5,114 nt of DNA from Thermoflavifilum sp. (lineage in GTDB: Bacteria; Bacteroidota; Bacteroidia; Chitinophagales; Chitinophagaceae). Shown piece by piece: positions 1 through 5,114 of this stretch. Where the stretch lies: NCBI GenBank assembly GCA_019683625.1, contig JADGHY010000165.1, positions 1-5,114 on the forward strand, in the 5' to 3' direction. The position numbers were made by a program, and so were the translations under genes. Positions within the stretch are counted from its first letter, which is position 1. Every line of letters begins with the position of its first letter. The notes beneath the pieces were generated by a model. It ran no database searches. It was not told where the DNA came from and was given only the letters and a program-made list of their open reading frames with translations.

Positions 1-42
1 GTTAGAAAATTCATAAAAAATGATATTCCTATTACCTTTTTG

Positions 43-75
43 CTTGCAAATTCGTTATAATCAGTCGTAACTTTG
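43..75 (+). promoter_or_regulatory. Putative Bacteroidota-type promoter of rpoD
   Basis: TAACTTTG at 68-75 is an exact match to the TAnnTTTG -7 element of Bacteroidota primary promoters. A CTTG at 43-46 lies 21 nt upstream and fits three of four bases of the -33 TTTG element; a full TTTG at 39-42 is 25 nt away, which is rather far. Transcription would begin around 79-83, giving a leader of about 150 nt. A TATAAT at 56-61 overlaps this region but has no suitable -35 partner and is not the preferred reading in this phylum. The start site itself is inferred. Confidence 0.55.
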
Positions 76-231
76 CGCTCAATTTTTCCGGCAAGCATGC
101 AAGAAGGCTCCGGAAATCTTTGGCAAAGGAAAAGATGACGAAAGCATGAAACAAAACTTGTGGAAATCAATTCTTTAAGCAATCTTATTGGTAAAATTCG
201 TTAATTCTCATCTTAAAAATCAACTTTCCAT
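76..231 (+). other. Leader region of rpoD with a hairpin and two tiny reading frames
   Basis: This stretch has no normal gene. It holds a hairpin of 7 perfect pairs (85-91 with 110-116), inside which AGC at 94-96 can pair with GCT at 107-109. No T-run follows, so it is not a terminator. Further on are two minimal reading frames: ATG at 135 to a stop at 147-149 (4 codons, MTKA), preceded by AAGGA at 126-130, and ATG at 146 to TAA at 176-178 (10 codons, MKQNLWKSIL), overlapping as ATGA. The rest (179-231) is AT-rich. I recognise no riboswitch family. Whether the frames are translated is unknown and they may be chance. Confidence 0.3.
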
Positions 232-1089
232 ATGAGGCAGCTTAAAATTGCCACACAAATTACCAACAGGGATTCTCAGGCCGTTGAAAAGTATTTGCAG
301 GAAATCTCGAAGATTCCGTTGTTGACGCCGGAAGAAGAAACGGTATTGGCTCAGCGCATCAAGATGGGCGATCAGAAGGCCCTGGAGCGGTTAACCACAG
401 GTAACCTGCGTTTTGTGGTGTCTGTAGCCAAGCAATACCAGCACCAGGGATTGAGTTTAAGTGATCTGATTAACGAGGGCAATTTGGGATTAATTAAGGC
501 TGCGCAACGGTTTGATGAAACCAAGGGTTTCAAATTTATTTCCTATGCCGTATGGTGGATCAGGCAGTCGATTCTCCAGGCTTTAGCCGAGCAGGGTCGG
601 CTGGTGCGTTTGCCGCAGAATAAGATTGGCACGTATAACAAAGCTACCAAGGCTTATACCGCATTTGAGCAGGAAAATGAACGCGAACCTTCACCCGAAG
701 AATTAGCGGAAATCTTGCAGATGTCTGAAACCGAAATTAATAACATCATCAGCAGCAACACCCGCCACACCAGTCTGGATGCGCCTGTGCATGAGGCAGA
801 AGATGTGGCCATGAGTGATTTGTTGGAAGGGAGCGAGCAAACCGATGAAGAAGTGATGCGGGAGTCGCTACGGGAAGAAATTCGTCGGGTATTGAAATCC
901 CTTTCTCCTCGCGAAGCAGAAATTGTAACCGCCTATTTTGGTCTGGATGGAGAGAATGGCGTTACCATTGAACAAATTGGCCAGAAATACGATTTAACAA
1001 AGGAAAGAATTCGCCAGATCAAGGAAAGGGCTATCAAACGTCTGCAAAAAGCCCGTTACAGCAATGCATTGAAAGCCTATCTGGGCTAA
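232..1089 (+). CDS. rpoD: RNA polymerase primary sigma factor, RpoD/SigA type
   Basis: This is the cytoplasmic housekeeping sigma subunit that directs RNA polymerase to promoters. In its 285 residues, region 1.2 lies near 15-47, and region 2 near 50-121 includes NLRFVVSVAKQYQ, the DLINEGNLGLIKAAQRFDE core-binding stretch and FISYAVWWIRQSILQA, which melts and reads the -10 element. Region 3 spans about 126-200, and region 4 about 216-280 carries the helix-turn-helix (IEQIGQKYDLTKERIRQIKE) for the upstream element. Region 1.1 and the long non-conserved insert of E. coli RpoD are absent; about 285-290 residues is normal for Bacteroidota primary sigma factors. The start MRQLKI is the usual N-terminus of that group, so the ATG at 232 is secure. 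The gene appears to be a single transcription unit, with a TAnnTTTG promoter upstream and a strong terminator just downstream. An alternative sigma factor is unlikely given the complete region 1.2 and 2 signatures. Confidence 0.95.
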   Translation: MRQLKIATQITNRDSQAVEKYLQEISKIPLLTPEEETVLAQRIKMGDQKALERLTTGNLRFVVSVAKQYQHQGLSLSDLINEGNLGLIKAAQRFDETKGFKFISYAVWWIRQSILQALAEQGRLVRLPQNKIGTYNKATKAYTAFEQENEREPSPEELAEILQMSETEINNIISSNTRHTSLDAPVHEAEDVAMSDLLEGSEQTDEEVMRESLREEIRRVLKSLSPREAEIVTAYFGLDGENGVTIEQIGQKYDLTKERIRQIKERAIKRLQKARYSNALKAYLG

Positions 1090-1093
1090 TGAT

Positions 1094-1116
1094 ACCACCG
1101 CCTGCCCATAGGTGGT
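1094..1116 (+). other. Small inverted repeat just after the rpoD stop
   Basis: ACCACC at 1094-1099 pairs perfectly with GGTGGT at 1111-1116 around an 11-nt loop. No T-run follows it, so it is probably not a terminator by itself. It lies between the rpoD stop (1087-1089) and the stronger terminator at 1130-1169, and could protect the rpoD mRNA 3' end or be chance. Confidence 0.3.
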
Positions 1117-1129
1117 GATTGGTGAACAG

Positions 1130-1169
1130 AAGAGGCCAGGGCTTATCAGCACTGGCTTCTTTATTTTTT
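1130..1169 (+). terminator. Rho-independent terminator of rpoD
   Basis: A 10-bp stem with one G-U pair joins 1130-1139 (AAGAGGCCAG) to 1152-1161 (CTGGCTTCTT). Inside it, GCT (1141-1143) pairs with AGC (1148-1150) around a TATC loop after one G-A mismatch. T-rich TATTTTTT follows at 1162-1169. This is the classic form of an intrinsic terminator on the plus strand, 40 nt beyond the rpoD stop. It also rules out an extended start of the next gene at TTG 1119 or GTG 1122. Confidence 0.8.
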
Positions 1170-1232
1170 GAAACTTTCATTACGCAGGGCTATGCGGGAA
1201 TGGATTATCTTCACAACCTGTTTTCCAGGGAC

Positions 1233-2135
1233 ATGGGAGGAATTTCTGCGATAAGGTTTTTTGTTGCCCTTAGCCTGGCGATCAGCTGGATAGGGTGTGA
1301 AAAAAATATCCATATCCAGGTGGCTTCTCCTGCGCAACAGTTGGTTGTGGAGGGGTATATCGAAAGCTATCAATCTCCCGTAGTGATACTCACCCGAAGC
1401 TTTAGTTATTTTTCCCGGCTGGATACCGGGCTTATTTCCAGTTTATTTGTGCACCAGGCCCGCGTTTGGGTTATGGATGAGCAGTTGCACGACAGCGTAA
1501 TGCTTCAGGAAAATGCGCGGGACACCACCGGTGGTATTTTGTTTTATGCTTATCGTATTCCGGCAGGAAGCCATTTTGTAGGACTTCCCGGGCATGCCTA
1601 TGACCTGCATATTCAGGTGGGCGGACAACAATATGTGGCCCGGACTACTATCCCTGCCAGCGGCATTGAACTGGATTCGCTGTACTATATGCTGGTAAAG
1701 CCCACTAGGGAGCAACCTGATACCGATCGGGTGGTCTTGTTCGGGCGGTTTTACGATCCGCCACAGTTAGGAAATTACGCGCGGTATTTTACCCGTGTGA
1801 ACCATGAACCTTTTTACCCGGGTTATCATTCCGTGGCCGACGACGAAGTAGTTAACGGTACGGTGTTTGACTTTCAGCTGGATCGCGGGGTAAATAAAAA
1901 TCAGCCGATAGACCCCAGTACTTACGGTACCTTTCGGCTCGGGGATACCATCACGGTAAAGTTTTGTGACATTGACAAAGCTACCTACGATTTCTGGCGC
2001 ACCTGGGAATATGCGTTTAGCACGAATGGCAATCCTTTTTCCGTGCCTATTCAAATCCTCGGAAACATTCCCGGTGCCTTAGGTTATTGGGGTGGTTACC
2101 GGGTCATGTATAAGTCGATTTATATTCCAAGATAA
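1233..2135 (+). CDS. DUF4249 family protein, probable lipoprotein
   Basis: DUF4249 is a family of unknown function found in Bacteroidota and often encoded beside TonB-dependent outer-membrane receptors. From ATG 1233 the product has 300 residues. It opens with a short n-region containing one Arg, a hydrophobic stretch (FFVALSLAISWIG) and Cys at residue 22, which fits a signal-peptidase II site although Trp at -3 is unusual. The mature part then shows family-like features: VVEGYIESYQSPVVILTRSF near the N-terminus, a beta-rich middle, and the C-terminal pattern NPFSVP..ILGNIPGALGYWGGYRV. The frame is open back to TTG 1119, but that start would place the rpoD terminator inside the gene. ATG 1200 (311 residues) remains possible but gives a long, acidic n-region. 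I see no convincing promoter between 1170 and 1232. The gap to trxB is only 12 nt, so the two probably share a transcript. No receptor partner is visible. The function is unknown; an outer-membrane-associated role is inferred. Confidence 0.85.
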   Translation: MGGISAIRFFVALSLAISWIGCEKNIHIQVASPAQQLVVEGYIESYQSPVVILTRSFSYFSRLDTGLISSLFVHQARVWVMDEQLHDSVMLQENARDTTGGILFYAYRIPAGSHFVGLPGHAYDLHIQVGGQQYVARTTIPASGIELDSLYYMLVKPTREQPDTDRVVLFGRFYDPPQLGNYARYFTRVNHEPFYPGYHSVADDEVVNGTVFDFQLDRGVNKNQPIDPSTYGTFRLGDTITVKFCDIDKATYDFWRTWEYAFSTNGNPFSVPIQILGNIPGALGYWGGYRVMYKSIYIPR

Positions 2136-2147
2136 AATGTACGTATC

Positions 2148-3116
2148 ATGTCAGCAGAACACGTGAAACTATTAATCATTGGCTCGGGCCCGGCCGGATA
2201 CACAGCAGCCATTTATGCTGCCCGGGCAAATTTACATCCGGTGCTTTATCAGGGTTTACAACCCGGAGGCCAGCTCACCATCACCACGGAGGTGGAGAAT
2301 TATCCGGGTTATCCGGAAGGTGTACAGGGACCGGAGATGATGCAGGATTTCGAAAAACAAGCCCGCCGGATGGGAGCCGATATTCGCTTTGGCATTGTTA
2401 CCGCTGTTGATCTTTCGCAACGTCCCTTTCGGGTGAGGGTAGATGAAGAGAAGGAGATCTTGGCTGAGGCCTTGATTATTGCCACGGGAGCCTCGGCCAA
2501 ATGGCTGGGACTGGAAGCAGAGCAGCGCCTTAACGGCATGGGGGTTTCTGCCTGTGCGGTTTGTGATGGGTTCTTTTTCCGGGGAAAAGAAGTGGCTATT
2601 GTAGGCGGGGGCGATACGGCCTGTGAAGAAGCCTTATATCTCTCCAAATTGTGCACTAAAGTACACATGCTTGTGAGAAGGGACCAGATGCGGGCTTCAC
2701 AGATCATGCAAGATCGGGTGAAGCACACGCCCAACATCCAGATTTACTGGAACACCCAGGCCATAGATATCCTGGGTGAACATAAAGTGGAAGCCGTGAA
2801 AGTGAAAAATACACGCACCGGGGAGGAAAGTATCATACCCGTATCGGCTTTCTTCGTGGCCATAGGTCATCAGCCCAATTCTCAGCTCTTTGCCGGCCAG
2901 CTGGAGATGGATGAAACGGGTTATATCCGCACGCGCCCCGGCAGCACGCACACCAGTGTGGAAGGCGTTTTTGCCTGTGGCGATGTACAGGATAAAATTT
3001 ATCGGCAGGCCGTGACGGCTGCCGGCAGTGGTTGTATGGCTGCGCTCGATGCCGAACGCTTTCTCTCAGCACAGGAACATGCGCAGCGAAAGCAAGCCAG
3101 CTCTGCAGTTGGCTGA
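2148..3116 (+). CDS. trxB: Thioredoxin-disulfide reductase
   Basis: This cytoplasmic FAD enzyme uses NADPH to reduce oxidised thioredoxin, which in turn supplies electrons to ribonucleotide reductase, peroxiredoxins and methionine sulfoxide reductases. At 322 residues it matches the low-molecular-weight bacterial type (E. coli TrxB is about 320). Visible motifs are the FAD-binding GSGPAG (12-17), TEVENYPGYPEG (47-58), ATGASAKWLG (112-121), the redox-active CAVC at 136-139 followed by DGFFF, the NADPH-binding GGGDTA (153-158), the Arg pair at 177-178 typical of NADPH rather than NADH use, AIGHQPN (238-244), and the C-terminal FAD motif GVFACGDV (273-280) with RQA at 286-288. CAVC in place of the commoner CATC is a known variant and leaves both cysteines in place. 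ATG 2148 is the natural start, leading directly into the FAD-binding strand. It lies 12 nt after the DUF4249 gene with no obvious promoter of its own. A ferredoxin-NADP reductase of the TrxB-like type is excluded by the CxxC. Confidence 0.96.
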   Translation: MSAEHVKLLIIGSGPAGYTAAIYAARANLHPVLYQGLQPGGQLTITTEVENYPGYPEGVQGPEMMQDFEKQARRMGADIRFGIVTAVDLSQRPFRVRVDEEKEILAEALIIATGASAKWLGLEAEQRLNGMGVSACAVCDGFFFRGKEVAIVGGGDTACEEALYLSKLCTKVHMLVRRDQMRASQIMQDRVKHTPNIQIYWNTQAIDILGEHKVEAVKVKNTRTGEESIIPVSAFFVAIGHQPNSQLFAGQLEMDETGYIRTRPGSTHTSVEGVFACGDVQDKIYRQAVTAAGSGCMAALDAERFLSAQEHAQRKQASSAVG

Positions 3117-3142
3117 GATTTGCCCAGTTCCAGTTTATGTTT

Positions 3143-5056
3143 TCATGGCGTAAGTGCATCTGTGGCCTCTGCCAGGCTTTTAGCCTGGAACAGAGGCTTT
3201 TCTGTTTTTTGTTGAGCCGTGGTATGCTGATAGATGGCGCTGTAAGGCACGCTGATATTGCCGGAAGGGCTGACTTCTATGCACCTAACGGTAAGTGATT
3301 TTCCGGGTGGCAGGTAGATGGTAAATGGCCGTTGGAACAGCTCGGATGTAGGGGTGGGGTTGCTGCCGTCGAGGGTATAATAAATTTTAGTGCCCGGCAA
3401 AATAGGCTTCAGGTCTATGGTGATGCTGTCGTTTTGCAGGGTGCTATCCTGCAGGCCAATGGGTTCGGGGATGCGAAAATGCACACCGGCACGATCCAGC
3501 CAGCAGAGTTGGTTGGGCAGGCGGGTGAGGAAGTCTGTATAATTTTTCTGCTCGAGGGGTGTCCAGGCAGCCTCAGCCAGTGCCATCATGCGGGGGAATG
3601 CCATGTATTCTGCCTCGCGGCTGTTGGGAATATATTCCGTCCAGAGATTTGCCTGCATGCCAATGATATACCGTTGTTCATCCGGAGAAAGGCTTGCCGG
3701 TACCGGGTTATATCCGTATACTTTCCAGAGGGGCAAATATCCGCCAATATTCAGCGGTTCATAAGCAGGGTTACCCTGGCCATGGTCGAAATAAAGCCAT
3801 TCGCCGGGTGTCATGATCACGTCGTGATGTTGGTGTGCTGCTGCGATGCCGCCTTGTTCGCCCCGCCAGCTCATCACGGTAGCATGCGGGGCCAGCCCAC
3901 CTTCCAGAATTTCGTCCCAGCCAATGATATCCCGGCCGTGGGCATTCAGGAATTTTTCAATCCGCTGAATAAAATAGCTCTGCAGTTGTTCTTCATTCTT
4001 CAATCCTAACTCTTTCATGCGTTTTTGGCAAAGCGGGCATTGTTTCCAATGATCTTTGGGGCATTCATCTCCGCCGATATGGATATAATGGCTGGGGAAG
4101 AGTTGCATTACCCGTGTCAATACATTTTCCAGAAACATAAATGTGCTGTCGTTGCCGGCACAAAACACATTTGGCGATACGCCCCATTGTGTCCATACCT
4201 CGTAGGTAGGGCCAAAGCCTTTGCAGCCCAGCCAGGGATAGGAAGCCAGCGCGGCTTGGGCATGGCCCGGCATTTCAATTTCCGGAATCACGGTGATATA
4301 GCGTGCCGCAGCATATTGGACAATTTCTTTGATCTCTTCATCTGTGTAATACCCTCCGTAGCGTTGCCCGTCAAAAATACCCGAGTTGTGGCCTATGACG
4401 GTTTGTTTGCGATAGGCGCCCACTTCTGTGAGTTTGGGATACTGGGGAATCTGAATGCGCCAGCCCTGATCTTCGGTCAGATGCCAGTGAAAGGTATTGA
4501 GTTTAAAATAAGCCATCCAGTCTAAATACGTTTTAATAAAGGATACCGGGAAAAAATGCCTTCCGCAATCCAGGTGCATGCCCCGATAGTGAAATCTTGG
4601 GCTGTCGACGATTTCCACGGCTGGTATCTTCAATATTTTTTGTCTTTCAGTAGGTAAAAGTTGCAAAAGGGTTTGGCTGCCATAAAACAGGCCAGCTCCA
4701 TCTCCGGCTGTGATGCGGATGTGCTGATGGTTTACCTGCAGGTTATAGCCTTCGTGAGGTGTTTTTCCGGGTTCAATAAAAAGCTGCAAACCGGCTTGGG
4801 CAGGCGAGTTGGCAAAGAGCAGGGAAAAACCATATCGTTGCTGCAGGGTTTGATTGAGCAAGGAAGCAATATGTTTGGCTTCATCATTGGCTGCATAGAT
4901 ACGGGTTTGTGGCGTGAGCGTAATAGTTCCTTTATCTTGTTTAAGCAGCACCGGAGCAGGCACGATTTCGATTGGTGCGGGTGAAAAATCTGATTGGCTG
5001 TAGCCAGGCTTGCAAGCCAGCATCAGCGAGATAGTGAGCAGGAGTATGTGTTTCAT
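3143..5056 (-). CDS. Exported GH20 beta-N-acetylhexosaminidase
   Basis: This family removes terminal beta-linked GlcNAc or GalNAc from chitooligosaccharides and glycans by substrate-assisted catalysis. The 637 residues begin with a signal peptide (MKHILLLTISLMLA). Cys15 gives a weak lipobox (MLAC), while GYS near 18-20 could be a signal-peptidase I site, so the final location (periplasm or lipid-anchored) is open. A GH20b N-terminal domain covers about 28-150. The GH20 barrel covers about 153-500, with Arg158 in FHYRGMHLD (substrate-binding position), HWHLTEDQGWR (190-200), PEIEMPGH (258-265), the catalytic pair Asp330-Glu331 in HIGGDECPK, GWDEILEGG (379-387), MSWRGE (395-400), and LYFD (421-424). 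A chitobiase/hexosaminidase C-terminal beta domain lies near 552-610 (YYTLDGSNPTPTS). A polar tail, 611-637, follows. A CPLC pair (340, 343) sits just after the active site. ATG 5056 begins a good signal peptide and has a TAnnTTTG box upstream. The gene is convergent with trxB, 26 nt apart. Exact substrate is not decidable here. Confidence 0.94.
   Translation of the reverse strand: MKHILLLTISLMLACKPGYSQSDFSPAPIEIVPAPVLLKQDKGTITLTPQTRIYAANDEAKHIASLLNQTLQQRYGFSLLFANSPAQAGLQLFIEPGKTPHEGYNLQVNHQHIRITAGDGAGLFYGSQTLLQLLPTERQKILKIPAVEIVDSPRFHYRGMHLDCGRHFFPVSFIKTYLDWMAYFKLNTFHWHLTEDQGWRIQIPQYPKLTEVGAYRKQTVIGHNSGIFDGQRYGGYYTDEEIKEIVQYAAARYITVIPEIEMPGHAQAALASYPWLGCKGFGPTYEVWTQWGVSPNVFCAGNDSTFMFLENVLTRVMQLFPSHYIHIGGDECPKDHWKQCPLCQKRMKELGLKNEEQLQSYFIQRIEKFLNAHGRDIIGWDEILEGGLAPHATVMSWRGEQGGIAAAHQHHDVIMTPGEWLYFDHGQGNPAYEPLNIGGYLPLWKVYGYNPVPASLSPDEQRYIIGMQANLWTEYIPNSREAEYMAFPRMMALAEAAWTPLEQKNYTDFLTRLPNQLCWLDRAGVHFRIPEPIGLQDSTLQNDSITIDLKPILPGTKIYYTLDGSNPTPTSELFQRPFTIYLPPGKSLTVRCIEVSPSGNISVPYSAIYQHTTAQQKTEKPLFQAKSLAEATDALTP
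3165..3210 (+). terminator. Rho-independent terminator of the trxB unit, inside the opposing gene
   Basis: A 13-bp stem interrupted by a 2-nt AA bulge pairs GCCTCTGCCAGGC (3165-3177) with GCCTGG (3183-3188) and CAGAGGC (3191-3197), around the loop TTTTA. It is followed by TTTTCTGTTTTTT at 3198-3210. The T-run is only on the plus-strand side, so the element ends transcription coming from trxB, whose stop lies about 50 nt upstream. It sits wholly within the last codons (about residues 616-631) of the minus-strand hexosaminidase. On the minus strand no T-run follows the hairpin, so it is unlikely to terminate that transcript. Confidence 0.82.
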
Positions 5057-5080
5057 GATACATCATTGCTTTTATTGCAT

Positions 5081-5088
5081 CAAAAGTA
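5081..5088 (-). promoter_or_regulatory. Putative -7 promoter element of the hexosaminidase gene
   Basis: Read on the minus strand this is TACTTTTG, an exact match to TAnnTTTG. It ends 24 nt before the start codon, so transcription would begin near 5074-5077 with a leader of roughly 20 nt. At the expected -33 distance the minus strand is a T-run (complement of about 5104-5110) without the final G of TTTG, so the upstream element is only partial. Confidence 0.5.
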
Positions 5089-5114
5089 ATAGAATAAACA
5101 GATAAAAAAATCCG

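Noticed and set aside
76..231. Possible riboswitch in the rpoD leader.
   Set aside because: I could not match the conserved cores of the common riboswitch classes; only a simple hairpin is visible.
1094..1116. Inverted repeat considered as the rpoD terminator.
   Set aside because: No T-run follows it, and the hairpin at 1130-1169 is a far better candidate.
3095..3114. AGCCAGC/GTTGGCT inverted repeat at the end of trxB considered as a bidirectional terminator.
   Set aside because: It lies in coding sequence, its minus-strand version has a mismatch, and neither side is followed by a T-run.
1161..3159. Several minus-strand open frames of 70-142 codons opposite the DUF4249 and trxB genes.
   Set aside because: They overlap well-supported genes and have no recognisable domains or promoter-like boxes.
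3032..3298. Plus-strand 88-codon open frame spanning the trxB 3' end and the terminator.
   Set aside because: It overlaps trxB, runs through the strong terminator at 3165-3210 and the hexosaminidase gene, and resembles no known protein.
3332..4984. Three long plus-strand open frames (3332-4009, 4025-4525, 4661-4984) opposite the hexosaminidase gene.
   Set aside because: They all lie in the one frame that is codon-aligned with the real gene, where stops arise only opposite TTA, CTA and TCA codons. Their translations show no recognisable domain, and the GH20 protein on the minus strand is unmistakable.
1..5114. A previously undescribed multi-gene system, mobile element or CRISPR array.
   Set aside because: All four genes belong to known families in an ordinary chromosomal arrangement, and no direct-repeat arrays, transposase fragments or target-site duplications were seen.

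Overview
The window looks like ordinary chromosomal core sequence from a member of the Bacteroidota. Three things point there: a short (285 aa) primary sigma factor lacking region 1.1, with the N-terminus typical of that phylum; a DUF4249 protein, a family essentially restricted to Bacteroidota; and two upstream boxes matching the phylum's TAnnTTTG promoter element, without strong Shine-Dalgarno sequences. The sigma factor resembles those of Chitinophaga-type families, but that finer placement is only an impression from memory.

Layout. Bases 1-231 are the promoter and a long (about 150 nt) leader of the sigma factor gene. Bases 232-1089 encode the RpoD-type sigma factor. A strong intrinsic terminator follows at 1130-1169. 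A DUF4249 protein with a likely lipoprotein signal peptide is encoded at 1233-2135 (alternative start 1200). Thioredoxin reductase (trxB) starts 12 nt later, at 2148-3116, so these two genes are probably cotranscribed. A convergent gene for an exported GH20 beta-N-acetylhexosaminidase lies on the minus strand (5056-3143), with its own TAnnTTTG-type promoter near the right edge. The terminator of the plus-strand unit lies inside the last codons of the hexosaminidase gene.

The genes do not form one pathway: transcription initiation, an unknown envelope function, cytoplasmic thiol redox, and breakdown of GlcNAc-containing glycans. I see no mobile element, CRISPR array, RNA gene or new defence or metabolic system. 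The points worth a second look are small-scale: the start of the DUF4249 gene is constrained by a terminator, a terminator is embedded in an opposing coding sequence, the sigma gene has a structured leader with tiny upstream reading frames, and the DUF4249 protein has no visible TonB-dependent receptor partner.
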